A DNA stretch of 64,000 nucleotides. Origin: JAHJKV01 sp963678135. GTDB taxonomy: Bacteria; Desulfobacterota; Desulfovibrionia; Desulfovibrionales; Desulfovibrionaceae. The translations under genes were made by a program, and so were the position numbers. Under the pieces are notes generated by a model. The model did no database searches. It saw nothing but the letters and a program-made list of their open reading frames with translations, and had not been told where the DNA came from. Below are positions 50,506 to 58,853 of this stretch, piece by piece; the stretch's first letter is position 1; each line of letters begins with the position of its first letter. The stretch covers positions 1,842,478-1,906,477 of the forward strand of contig OY782667.1 in the NCBI GenBank assembly GCA_963678135.1, given 5' to 3'.

Positions 50506-51375
50506 ATGAATCGTATTTTTCTTATTGCAACTTTTGTTTTCGACCCTTTGCACTACTTTTGGGAAAGTGAACGCACTAAACGCAATGTTGCAGGACTTTT
50601 AATAGCTGTTTTTCTCTTGAGCCTAGGAGCTATTGAACTCAAACGGCAAGGTATTTTCCTGCCGATTTGTCATTATTTACCCTCAAGCAACCATTTTTTT
50701 GCAATAAACGTAGCCTTCACTCTGGTTTTGATCATAGAGGTTCTCAGTCTTGTTTTCACTGTTCCATGTTCGCTTTCTAAATCTATTGGAAAACAATTTG
50801 AAATTTTAGCTCTTATCCTTTTACGAAGCTCATTCAAAAAACTCATCGAACTCCCTGAACCCATTAGCCTTGCAGGGCATACAGATACCCTGCTTTCAAT
50901 AGCCACAGATGGCCTCGGAGCTTTGATCATTTTCTTTCTGCTTGGAATTTTTAGAGTTCTCATGGTGCAAGATGCTAGCATGAAAAAAGGAGAAATGCTC
51001 TTTCGCTATGTTGCTGCCAAAAAAATTGTAGCACTCGCCTTACTCTGCATCTTTTCGAGCATGGGCATTTATCAAGTGTGGCATATTGCTATAGGCCGGC
51101 CTTCCTATGATTTTTTTAGTGCCTTTTACACAGTACTTATTTTTTCAGATATTTTATTGGTACTAATAGCCCAACGCTTTCTCCCACGATTTCGCTCAGT
51201 TTTTCGCAATTCAGGCTTTGCGCTTTCCACTCTTTTCATTCGTCTTGCGCTCACGGCTCCGGCATACTGGGATGTCCTTTTAGGTACCGGTTCAGTCATT
51301 TTCGCTGTACTGCTCACCTTAGTCTACAATACATTCTATGCTCCGGCAGTAAATATGCCTCGCATAAAAAAATAG
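50506..51375 (+). CDS. Uncharacterised multi-pass inner-membrane protein
   Basis: 289 residues with about seven hydrophobic helices (for example VAGLLIAVFLLSLGAIEL, AINVAFTLVLIIEVLSLVFTV, GLGALIIFFLLGIFRVLMV, IVALALLCIFSSMGIYQVW, FYTVLIFSDILLVLIAQRF, VLLGTGSVIFAVLLTLVYNTF). A charged segment between helices 2 and 3 (SKSIGKQFEILALILLRSSFKKLIEL) is the most distinctive part. I start at ATG 50506, preceded by GGAGGGGAAC. I do not recognise the family and see no catalytic motif. Confidence 0.8.
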   Translation: MNRIFLIATFVFDPLHYFWESERTKRNVAGLLIAVFLLSLGAIELKRQGIFLPICHYLPSSNHFFAINVAFTLVLIIEVLSLVFTVPCSLSKSIGKQFEILALILLRSSFKKLIELPEPISLAGHTDTLLSIATDGLGALIIFFLLGIFRVLMVQDASMKKGEMLFRYVAAKKIVALALLCIFSSMGIYQVWHIAIGRPSYDFFSAFYTVLIFSDILLVLIAQRFLPRFRSVFRNSGFALSTLFIRLALTAPAYWDVLLGTGSVIFAVLLTLVYNTFYAPAVNMPRIKK

Positions 51376-51430
51376 CACCCAGGCTGTGCAACAATCAAAG
51401 CACAATAGAGTTCAAGCAAAAATACTTATA

Positions 51431-51955
51431 TTAAAACGGTACATCATCCATACCGCTAGCTTCCGAAGGAAAAGCCGGCCCTAAATCTTCGTTTGCTTCA
51501 GGAGCTTGTTGCGCGCCCTGCTGTGAAGCCTGCCCCCCTTGGGGAGATTGTTGATAGCCAGATTGTTGATAGCCAGACTGTTGTGACTGTTGTTGATAGC
51601 CACCTTGCGAGTTATCTCTTCGCGACTCCAGCGAAGAAACACTATCCGCTATAATTTCAGTCGTATATCTATCTTGCCCATTTTGATCTTGCCATTTACG
51701 CGTTTGCAGTTTGCCTTCTACAAGCACCAAGCTCCCCTTAGACAAATAATTTGAAACAAACTCAGCAGCTTGTCGCCAACACACAACACGATGCCACTCA
51801 GTACGCTCTACGCGCTGCCCAGAGTTTCTGTCCTTGTAGCCTTCATCGGTAGCCATCGTAAAATTCGTTACTGCATGTCCAGCTTGGGTATACGAAAGTT
51901 TAGGGTCTTGCCCTAACCGACCAATAAGAATCACTTTATTCATACTGCCAGCCAT
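51431..51955 (-). CDS. ssb: Single-stranded DNA-binding protein
   Basis: Coats single-stranded DNA in replication and repair. Residues 5-110 are the OB fold (NKVILIGRLGQDPKLSYTQAGHAVTNFTMAT, TEWHRVVCWRQAAEFVSNYLSKGSLVLVEGKLQTRKW). Residues about 115-150 form a Gln/Gly-rich linker with a repeated QQSGYQQS motif. It ends in the acidic tip SGMDDVPF, a partner-binding tail. GGAGGATAT precedes the ATG at 51955. 174 residues. Confidence 0.96.
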   Translation of the reverse strand: MAGSMNKVILIGRLGQDPKLSYTQAGHAVTNFTMATDEGYKDRNSGQRVERTEWHRVVCWRQAAEFVSNYLSKGSLVLVEGKLQTRKWQDQNGQDRYTTEIIADSVSSLESRRDNSQGGYQQQSQQSGYQQSGYQQSPQGGQASQQGAQQAPEANEDLGPAFPSEASGMDDVPF

Positions 51956-52004
51956 ATATCCTCCCTTGTTCTACGCGATTTTACGCCATTTTATTTATAA
52001 AATT

Positions 52005-52658
52005 TTACCCATGGACTTCATCCACCCATTCCGAGTGTACACGAGCCACGACTTCCTGAACAACACTTAACTGCTTTTCTGGACAAATACCAACAAGTGC
52101 TTGGCCTGCCTCCACTGTTTCCCCTCGATGAAAATATACGGAATAAATAATTCCTTCCGGCCCATCATACATCAATGGCGTTTCCCTTTTCATACGGGAA
52201 GCAATAAGAATTTCCATGCCAGATCGAACCTTAACTGACCGTTTGCCGGAAAGTTTCAGCTTTGTATCTAATTCAGGAATAAAATAATATTTAGCTTGTT
52301 CAGGGGCAACAAAAAGATGCAAGGTTTTTTGAAGAATACGTTCAATCACTTCCTCACATGACAAGTAATGTCGAACTGTCATAAGCACTTGCCCTGCTTC
52401 GACAAAGGATTGGTCTAAGGGCATTACTTCTAAAACTTCGCCATTTTCAGACGCATACAGCGTTTTATCATTATTTTCACGAGTAATGGTGACAAGAGGG
52501 GTGCCATTTTTTTCTCGAAACTCGCCGGAAGCTCCATATACAGAGTCTCCAGCAACAAGCTGTGCATACTTCACAAAACCTGTATGCGGAGCAACTATCT
52601 CTATGATTCTATAAGGAGACGCTTTAATTTCTTCTAATAATTCCCGAATATTAAACAT
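52005..52658 (-). CDS. Biotinyl/lipoyl-fold attachment-like protein
   Basis: 217 residues. Two stretches have the look of biotinyl/lipoyl beta-barrel halves: VAPHTGFVKYAQLVAGDSVYGASG with LYASENGEVLEVMPLDQSFVEAGQVLMTV, and the later RSGMEILIASRMKRETPLMYDGPEGIIYSVYFHRGETVEAGQALVGI. A clear Met-Lys-Met biotinylation motif is missing; the second unit has SRMKR-ET at the equivalent turn. It may be a carrier or just a barrel-sandwich hybrid protein. I chose ATG 52658 (GGGG about 9 bases upstream) over TTG 52664. It lies between PilZ and ssb, with no carboxylase gene nearby. Confidence 0.55.
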   Translation of the reverse strand: MFNIRELLEEIKASPYRIIEIVAPHTGFVKYAQLVAGDSVYGASGEFREKNGTPLVTITRENNDKTLYASENGEVLEVMPLDQSFVEAGQVLMTVRHYLSCEEVIERILQKTLHLFVAPEQAKYYFIPELDTKLKLSGKRSVKVRSGMEILIASRMKRETPLMYDGPEGIIYSVYFHRGETVEAGQALVGICPEKQLSVVQEVVARVHSEWVDEVHG

Positions 52659-52848
52659 TTTCAATGCCCCTTAGACGGCAAAATATTTTTGCAAGGCGTA
52701 CTGCTTTTATCAGGCTAAAAGACTGTATATGGTACAGGCAAGATAAGAAATGTGTTTTTCCTCAAAGAACCTACACAAAGTACAACAATATATGCAGATA
52801 GGACGCTTAGATACAATATTATATGCGTTAAAAAACCAAAAAGATTTG

Positions 52849-53217
52849 CTACTCTTGTTGTTTTTTGCGCTCTTCAATCATTTTTTTCTGTACTTCCAGT
52901 ATCAATTTATCAAGCGTTGACATCTGTTGACGATTCAACTCACCAAAATTAAATCCTACAAGACCGCTATCAAAAATACGAACAATCTCTGCTGGTACAT
53001 TGCTTAAAAAAACTTTTCTATCCAAATAAAAAGTAACTTTGTTTACTTTTTTTGTTTTTAATCGTTTTGTCGGATCGTTGAGTGAAAAGCCAGAAGCCGA
53101 TAAATCTTTCACATCAAACTGAACATTTGCAACTACAGCCTTAAACCCCGGAATTTTTGCGCGAAAAGCCTTTCTATTCGTGCTATCAGCATTACCACTT
53201 TTAATTGAAAACTTCAT
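52849..53217 (-). CDS. PilZ-domain c-di-GMP-binding protein
   Basis: Single PilZ domain, 122 residues. NRKAFRAKIPGF carries an Arg-x-x-x-Arg-type motif and VKDLSASGFSLND the D-x-S-x-x-G motif, the two parts that grip c-di-GMP. A Lys/Glu-rich helix ends the protein. It follows motB by 27 bases on the same strand, so it may be a stator brake in the manner of YcgR or MotI; this is inferred from position and domain. Confidence 0.85.
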   Translation of the reverse strand: MKFSIKSGNADSTNRKAFRAKIPGFKAVVANVQFDVKDLSASGFSLNDPTKRLKTKKVNKVTFYLDRKVFLSNVPAEIVRIFDSGLVGFNFGELNRQQMSTLDKLILEVQKKMIEERKKQQE

Positions 53218-53244
53218 CTCTCTTCCTCCGTGAAGAGGATAATA

Positions 53245-53991
53245 TCACATACGGCGTTCCAACACAAATTCTACACGGCGGTTTTTTGCCCTATTTGCTT
53301 TTGTCGTATTAGGGAGCAAAGGGTTTAAGTCTGCCAAGCCTGTAGCGGTAATGCGTTCCGGCTCAATGCCCATTCTTAAAAGAAAGCGAAGAACACTGAC
53401 AGAACGCAAGGCTGAAATTTCCCAATTATCCTTAAAACGCCCTTTCCCCTGAGGCGGAATATTATCTGTATACCCTTTAATATTTATATTTTGCTGAAAA
53501 TTTTTAACAAGAAATTTTTTCATTCCAACCAACACACGTTTACCAGCTCTCGTCAATTCGACAGAACCTGACTCAAAGCAAATATCTCCGGGTATACGCA
53601 AAGTGATAACACCATTTTCAAAGGTTGCAGACAGTATTCCTGCAACGCCCTGTGTTGTTTGTAATAATTTGACATCTGAAAATACTTTGCGCTGTTGTTC
53701 AATGATTTGACGTCGTGTCGTAATCTGATTCACCAACACAGCTGCTTCATCTTGCGTAATGCGTTCTGTCACAACCTTATCATGCTTGAGAGCCTGAGAC
53801 ATGGACTCAAAAGCATTATCAAACTTTTTAGGATCAATCTCAGATAATGAATACAGCAAAATAAAAAAAACCAGTAAAAGTAAAGAAAGATCAGTAAATG
53901 TTGTTAGCCACTCTTGACCATCACCCTCATCTTCCTCGGCAGGAGGTAGCATGACGCTACTACTGTTATTAGAACCAGGATCATAGGCCAT
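53245..53991 (-). CDS. motB: Flagellar motor stator protein MotB
   Basis: Anchors the stator to peptidoglycan and forms the ion channel with MotA. One membrane helix (LTTFTDLSLLLLVFFILLYSL, residues about 28-48) has the essential Asp near its start, followed by the plug region SEIDPKKFDNAF and the OmpA-like domain (INIKGYTDNIPPQG, WEISALRSVSVLRFLL, NRAKNRRVEFVLE). I start at ATG 53991, one base after the motA stop with GAGAGG 6 bases upstream, not inside motA. 248 residues. Confidence 0.95.
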   Translation of the reverse strand: MAYDPGSNNSSSVMLPPAEEDEGDGQEWLTTFTDLSLLLLVFFILLYSLSEIDPKKFDNAFESMSQALKHDKVVTERITQDEAAVLVNQITTRRQIIEQQRKVFSDVKLLQTTQGVAGILSATFENGVITLRIPGDICFESGSVELTRAGKRVLVGMKKFLVKNFQQNINIKGYTDNIPPQGKGRFKDNWEISALRSVSVLRFLLRMGIEPERITATGLADLNPLLPNTTKANRAKNRRVEFVLERRM

Positions 53992-53992
53992 A

Positions 53993-54742
53993 TCAAGCCT
54001 CTCTATCCTTAGGCGCAAGGAAACTTGAAAGCTTTTCGTACACCAAAACAGGATTATTATTTTCTAAAATAGATTTTCCACCTTCAAAAATAATTTGTAA
54101 ACTCAATTCTTCTTGTAATGTTCTGGCTCGCAGCTTTGCACCAATAGGGATAAAAAGCATGGTTCCCATCATTGCTCCATAAAAAGTCGTCAGCAAAGCA
54201 ACAGCCATGGCCGGACCAACAGTGCTTGGATCATCTAATTTAGAAAGCATTTGAATCAAACCAATAAGCGTACCCATCATTCCAAAAGACGGAGCAAGCG
54301 ATGCAAGGCGTTTGAACACATCATGTGCAATCTGATGTCGCCTACGCATTGATGTTATTTCAATCATAAGTGTATCCTGAATCATTCGAGGATCAGCATT
54401 ATCAGCAATAAGCTGGCAGGACTTTTTTAACACCAAATTTTCAGTAGAAATATTTTCCAAGGCCACGAGACCTTCACGCCGGCTAATTTCAGCTACCTTG
54501 ACCATAACATTGACAACATCGCGCACTTGCGATGTACGCGAGCCAAAAGCTTTCAAGCCTGCCATCATTGCTTGCAAAACTTCTTCAAAAGGAAAAGCCA
54601 CCATAATGGCAGCAAGTGTGCCACCAATAACAATCATCATTCCTGGAATATTGATAAAGACATCCACTGCGCCACCAATAAGAATGGCACCTACAACCAA
54701 AGCGAGGCCAATAATCATGCCCAAAAGCGTTGATATATCCAT
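53993..54742 (-). CDS. motA: Flagellar motor stator protein MotA
   Basis: Forms the ion-conducting stator ring with MotB. The first helix (LLGMIIGLALVVGAILIGG) and second (PGMMIVIGGTLAAIMVAFP) precede a cytosolic loop with RREGLVALENI and RRRHQIAHDVFKRLA. The last two helices hold LASLAPSFGMMGTLIGLIQML and GPAMAVALLTTFYGAMMGTMLFIPIGAKL. 249 residues, full length. It is translationally coupled to motB, and a sigma-28-like promoter lies upstream. Confidence 0.96.
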   Translation of the reverse strand: MDISTLLGMIIGLALVVGAILIGGAVDVFINIPGMMIVIGGTLAAIMVAFPFEEVLQAMMAGLKAFGSRTSQVRDVVNVMVKVAEISRREGLVALENISTENLVLKKSCQLIADNADPRMIQDTLMIEITSMRRRHQIAHDVFKRLASLAPSFGMMGTLIGLIQMLSKLDDPSTVGPAMAVALLTTFYGAMMGTMLFIPIGAKLRARTLQEELSLQIIFEGGKSILENNNPVLVYEKLSSFLAPKDREA

Positions 54743-54817
54743 AAAAACAACCTTTTCCTTTGTTCAAAAGCTCGTCTTGCTCATGTTCAAACTAAAATCA
54801 TCGTACACTTAAAATCT

Positions 54818-54844
54818 TTATCGGTAAATATCCTGTAAACTAAA
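54818..54844 (-). promoter_or_regulatory. Sigma-28 (FliA)-type promoter for motAB
   Basis: Minus strand: TTTAGTTT (54844-54837), an 11-base spacer, then ACCGATAA (54825-54818). This matches the sigma-28 consensus TAAAGTTT-N11-GCCGATAA at 13 of 16 positions with exact spacing. Transcription would start near 54810, about 65 bases before motA. Confidence 0.75.
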
Positions 54845-54874
54845 GGGCTGATCAATAGTGTACAACAATAAATT

Positions 54875-54892
54875 TTGGGGCAGTCAATTGCT
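54875..54892 (+). promoter_or_regulatory. Possible sigma-54 promoter for the FlgO-like gene
   Basis: TTGGGGCAGTCAATTGCTT has GG (54878-54879) and GC (54890-54891) ten bases apart, with the TTGC of the -12 box. It would start transcription near 54903, about 80 bases before the FlgO-like gene. Confidence 0.5.
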
Positions 54893-54981
54893 TGCCTTAA
54901 AGGGACTGGACACATGGAGGTATTTTAGATGATACTGTGTCTTCTCGCAACCCATAGTCTTCAAATAAGGATTAAAGAGCC

Positions 54982-55674
54982 ATGAAGCATTTTGCTATAA
55001 TCATACTTCTTGTTATCAGCCTTCCCCTTACGGCCTGCTCTATGCGCGAAGTAAAGCAAAACTATGATTCTGTCCGCAACTGGGTTTTTAATACTCAGCC
55101 GACAGCGCAACCTTTTGTGGTTGAAGATACAACGCCTATCATAGAAATTAACTATGATGCAGCCGACTGCCTATACGCAGACCTATGGCTAGAACTGTCA
55201 CCTGAATCGCCCATCTATTATACTTTTTTTACAGACCTCGCGAACCCTGAAATCACCGCCCCCTTTGGACGAGTAGTTACAGAACAAGTCGCTGCGCGTT
55301 TAGCGCAAAAAGATTATAAGATTGTTTCAGGGCAAGCAAGAAAGGATGACTATACCACTCCTGAACCAGTTCGCCAACTTCCGAGCACACAAAATAAAGA
55401 AGGTTCCCTTGAACAGAATACTACGGCAACTGATGAGCCAGAACTTTCCTTATCTGAACAATTTCGCCCAATCTGGCCATGTATCATGACTGGTGACTAT
55501 CTTATTGGCGATGATGTTATTTTTATTTCAGCTAGAATTAACACCATCAGAAATAATCAACTTATTTCGTCCTACCAGTGGACAGTACCCATTAACCAAA
55601 ATACCAGAACACTTTTACCGCAATTAAAAAAGCCACAACGCGGGATGCGCCCTACAGTGCAAACTCGCTTTTAA
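54982..55674 (+). CDS. FlgO-like outer-membrane lipoprotein
   Basis: A signal peptide with lipobox (FAIIILLVISLPLTAC, Cys at residue 19) marks a lipoprotein of 230 residues. VEDTTPIIEINYDAADCLYADLW and FGRVVTEQVAARLAQKDYKIVSG, then WPCIMTGDYLIGDDVIFISARI, resemble the FlgO domain, known in Vibrio for a flagellum-associated outer-membrane protein. An insertion (about 130-160) is low-complexity. The motAB genes are divergent neighbours, and a sigma-54-like site precedes it. Domain resemblance is good; a flagellar role is inferred. Confidence 0.7.
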   Translation: MKHFAIIILLVISLPLTACSMREVKQNYDSVRNWVFNTQPTAQPFVVEDTTPIIEINYDAADCLYADLWLELSPESPIYYTFFTDLANPEITAPFGRVVTEQVAARLAQKDYKIVSGQARKDDYTTPEPVRQLPSTQNKEGSLEQNTTATDEPELSLSEQFRPIWPCIMTGDYLIGDDVIFISARINTIRNNQLISSYQWTVPINQNTRTLLPQLKKPQRGMRPTVQTRF

Positions 55675-55712
55675 GATACACTCTTATGCCTCATGCAATA
55701 TTTTTCCCTACC

Positions 55713-55750
55713 ATGAAAAGGAGTATATAGAATGAAAAGGAGCATATAAT
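55713..55750 (+). repeat. Tandem duplication of the plsY ribosome site
   Basis: Two 19-base copies of ATGAAAAGGAGTATATAGA / ATGAAAAGGAGCATATAAT stand directly before the plsY ATG. Each has an AAAAGGAG ribosome site. The ATG of the second copy, read from the first copy's site, would encode only a very short peptide. Confidence 0.75.
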
Positions 55751-56341
55751 ATGTACTGGTTATGGTGCCCACTTTTGGCTTATTTTCTCGGTTCACTGCC
55801 TTTTGGACTTTTTATTGCTCGAATGAGCTGTGGAATTGATCTGCGCGAGCAAGGTTCGTGCAATACAGGAGCTACAAATGTAGCGCGGCTTTGCGGTGTG
55901 AAATGGGGGCTTTGTGCTTTGCTACTTGATATGCTCAAAGGATATATCCCTGTTTATATGGATACAGAAGTCAGTACATCCATCTTTTTTATCAGCCTTG
56001 TGGCTTTGGTCGCAGTACTGGGGCATGTTTTTTCTCCTTTTTTGCGCTTCCGCGGTGGTAAAGCCGTGGCTACCAGTATTGGAGCTTTTGCTGCCCTTGC
56101 GCCAGCAACTACCCTTGTTTGCGTTCTTTTAGCAATTCTGGTCATTGCCACTTCAGGCTATGTTTCTCTCGGTTCCCTGACCTTTGCTTTGGCTCTGCCC
56201 GTCTTCTCTATACTTTTTGGTGCATGGTCGTATATACCACTTGCCTGTATACTCACCCTTCTTCTATTTTGGCGACACAAAGAAAACATTTCCCGTTTAT
56301 ACCGTGGCGAAGAAAATTCTTGGCAATTGAAGAAAAAATGA
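55751..56341 (+). CDS. plsY: Acyl-phosphate glycerol-3-phosphate acyltransferase
   Basis: Makes lysophosphatidate, the first phospholipid intermediate, from acyl-phosphate. 196 residues with five or six membrane helices. The conserved loops are present: LGSLPFGLFIARM, GSCNTGATNVARLCGVKWG (usual GSGN with Cys here) and LGHVFSPFLRFRGGKAVATSIGAF. A single gene between the FlgO-like lipoprotein and convergent hflX. Confidence 0.94.
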   Translation: MYWLWCPLLAYFLGSLPFGLFIARMSCGIDLREQGSCNTGATNVARLCGVKWGLCALLLDMLKGYIPVYMDTEVSTSIFFISLVALVAVLGHVFSPFLRFRGGKAVATSIGAFAALAPATTLVCVLLAILVIATSGYVSLGSLTFALALPVFSILFGAWSYIPLACILTLLLFWRHKENISRLYRGEENSWQLKKK

Positions 56342-56379
56342 AAAACAGCACAGAGCATAGTGCTAAATACAGCAAAAAC

Positions 56380-58017
56380 TTAAAAAGAACTGACCCGCTT
56401 GAGCAAAGAAAGCATAGCATCGACAACTGGAACTAAACTCTTTCGCTGGAGGGCAGAACCAGGAATGCCATGTGGTAATATACTTTTAATTGCAACACGA
56501 GAATCCTGTTCAACTTGATCCCACTTATTCAAAACCAACATTCTTGGTATTTGAGTCAACTCCAGCTCGTTAAGAATATGTTCTACGGCTTCAAGCTGCT
56601 CTGCCATTTCTGGATGTGAGGCATCCGCGACCACAAGCAAAACATCCGCAGCATGCAGTTCTTCTAAGGTAGCCTGAAACGCTTCTTGTAGATCCGCAGG
56701 TAAATCACGAATAAAACCAACTGTATCGGTCAACACAATTTCCCTGTCCTCAGGAAAGCGAAAACGCCGTGTACTGGGATCAAGAGTAGCGAAAAGCTTG
56801 TTTTCAGCGAAAACACTTGAACATGTCAGGGTATTCAGCAAAGTCGATTTACCAACATTAGTATAGCCTACCAAGGCCACTATGGGCAAACCTGTTTTTG
56901 CCCTACGTTCCCGAGTACGAGCCCTACGTTCGCGTAAATTTTTCAATTCTTTTTTCAGTTTAGCAATGCGATCCCTCGCACGCCGTCTGTCCACTTCAAG
57001 TTTTGTCTCCCCAGGTCCACGGCCGCCAATTCCTCCCATCAGCCGGCTCATGGCATGACCTGCGCCGGCCAGTCGAGGCAACATATATTTCAGCTGCGCC
57101 ATTTCGACCTGTAGTCGCCCTGAACTGCTGCTTGCATGTTGGGCAAAAATATCCAAAATTAATTGCGTGCGATCCAATACCTTACGCTCGGTCAAAGCGG
57201 TTATATTACGAATTTGAGAAGGGGAAAGATTTTGTTCAAAAATCAGTATTTCTGCTCCTGTTTGTAAGGCGAGAACTTCTAATTCTATCAATTTTCCTTT
57301 ACCTAAGATAAACTTTGGGTTCATCCTTCGTACTCGCTGCATCATATTTGCAACAGGTGTAAGCCCTGCGGTTTTTGCTAAAGCAGCAAGCTCTTCCATC
57401 CGACTTTTCTGCACAGTTTTCGATGTATCAGCAACAGATACAAGTAAAACACGTTCTTTTTCTGTATGTGCAGTATGCTTTTTTGTTTGGCGAGAAAATT
57501 CTTCTTCCAAGGCAAGAACTTGTGCGTGTACATCAAAATCTGCATTATCCCACACAGTAGAGGGATACACTTCAAAACTCTTGCCCTGCACATTTGCTGG
57601 CAAAAGATGCCCTATCTGTACCCTTAAAGGTAAACCTTCTGAACTCACTGAAAGTGCAACAATACAATCAAAACGCAGAAAAACCATATCCATCAAATCT
57701 TCTTCGCTTAATAATTCAGAATCAAAATGTGTATGGATAAAGCGTAAACCGCGCAAACGAGAATTTCCAAAACGGGCTTTAGAGAGTTCAGGAATATAAA
57801 TAGATTGAGAATCACCAACTAAGACCAAAACAATTTTGCCTTGCCTGTCTACAAGCACAGCAATTTGACGTCCAATATCATTGCTTAGCTTAGCCAGTTC
57901 TCTGCCCTGTTCTTTGCTGTACAATGCAGAGCGAGGATAATGACGCTGATACAAACGCGCAAGACTTTTTAATTGCCTTGATTTAAGTCCCTGTGTATTT
58001 CCACCAACTGCCGGCAT
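56380..58017 (-). CDS. hflX: GTPase HflX (ribosome-splitting/quality-control GTPase)
   Basis: Binds stalled or heat-damaged ribosomes. 545 residues, longer than E. coli HflX because of an N-terminal extension of about 165 residues rich in beta strands. The HflX domain (LGKGKLIELEVLALQTGAEILIFEQNLSPSQIRNI, GGIGGRGPGETKLEVDRRRARDRI) precedes the GTPase (GYTNVGKSTLLNTL, LTDTVGFIRDLP, VLNKWDQV). No clear ribosome site; it starts 8 bases after the purH stop. Confidence 0.93.
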   Translation of the reverse strand: MPAVGGNTQGLKSRQLKSLARLYQRHYPRSALYSKEQGRELAKLSNDIGRQIAVLVDRQGKIVLVLVGDSQSIYIPELSKARFGNSRLRGLRFIHTHFDSELLSEEDLMDMVFLRFDCIVALSVSSEGLPLRVQIGHLLPANVQGKSFEVYPSTVWDNADFDVHAQVLALEEEFSRQTKKHTAHTEKERVLLVSVADTSKTVQKSRMEELAALAKTAGLTPVANMMQRVRRMNPKFILGKGKLIELEVLALQTGAEILIFEQNLSPSQIRNITALTERKVLDRTQLILDIFAQHASSSSGRLQVEMAQLKYMLPRLAGAGHAMSRLMGGIGGRGPGETKLEVDRRRARDRIAKLKKELKNLRERRARTRERRAKTGLPIVALVGYTNVGKSTLLNTLTCSSVFAENKLFATLDPSTRRFRFPEDREIVLTDTVGFIRDLPADLQEAFQATLEELHAADVLLVVADASHPEMAEQLEAVEHILNELELTQIPRMLVLNKWDQVEQDSRVAIKSILPHGIPGSALQRKSLVPVVDAMLSLLKRVSSF

Positions 58018-58025
58018 ACACGAAA

Positions 58026-58622
58026 CTATGCAGTATGTTCTAAGAGATACTGTGCAATCATGGCATCATATTCGCTGACCAAACGAAAAGTTTCCGCAGC
58101 AAGAAAGCGGCGCAACTTAAGGCTTATTTTGCCTGATAAACGCAGTTCATTCATGACAGTATCATAGTGCTGTGGTCCGGGAACAACGAGTACGGAATGA
58201 AAATTTTTGGCTGCAGCTCGAAGCATGGTTGGGCCGCCAATATCAATTTCTTCTACCGCAGATTGAATATTCAAATTCTTTTGTACTGCGTCTGCAAAAT
58301 TATAGAGATTCACGCAAACCAAATCAAAAGTATTGATCCGGTGCTCGGCAAGAGTAGCAAGGTGAGCAGAATTTTCTTTATTTGCTAAAATTCCGCCATG
58401 AATATGGGGATGTAAGGTCTTGACGCGACCATCCAAAATTTCAGGAAAACCAGTAACAGAGGAAACAGAGGCCACAGCAAGGCCGGCCTCAACAATTTTT
58501 TTCTTGGTACCACCTGTGGAAAAAAGCTCCACGCCCATTTCAGAGAGAAACGTAGCAAAGCGTGGTAAATCCGTTTTATCCGTTACGCTTAAAATAGCAC
58601 GGTGAATCGGCAAAAATTCCAT
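58026..58622 (-). CDS. IMP cyclohydrolase (PurH N-terminal domain only)
   Basis: Closes the inosinate ring, the last step of purine synthesis. RAILSVTDKTDLPRFATFLSEMGVELFSTGGTKKKIVEAG is the MGS-like fold, and VTGFPEILDGRVKTLHPHIHGGILA and IDIGGPTMLRAAAKNF follow. Usual PurH is about 520 residues with a C-terminal AICAR transformylase; here the protein stops at 199 residues with no remnant downstream, where hflX begins. A separate transformylase must be encoded elsewhere. I start at ATG 58622 (GAGG 6 bases upstream). Confidence 0.9.
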   Translation of the reverse strand: MEFLPIHRAILSVTDKTDLPRFATFLSEMGVELFSTGGTKKKIVEAGLAVASVSSVTGFPEILDGRVKTLHPHIHGGILANKENSAHLATLAEHRINTFDLVCVNLYNFADAVQKNLNIQSAVEEIDIGGPTMLRAAAKNFHSVLVVPGPQHYDTVMNELRLSGKISLKLRRFLAAETFRLVSEYDAMIAQYLLEHTA

Positions 58623-58853
58623 ACACAACCTCACTTGTTCTTTGAGGAAGTGCCACTTTTGCCTAAACTTCGCAAGAATGAATTGAGCAAATTTTCATGC
58701 ACCAAGAAAATATTGCTTGTTGCTCATACCCCAAAAAAAATCATGAGCTATCCCTACTGCTTCCCGTTTTCTTAAACAAATCAGGGGCAAAGACCTTCCG
58801 CCCTGCTCTGCGTAGAACCAGAGCGGAAAGTCAATGGGGAGGGGAGATCAATA

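Noticed and set aside
50164..50553. 129-codon frame opposite the SNF2 3' end
   Set aside because: Antisense shadow crossing a palindromic element; no motif.
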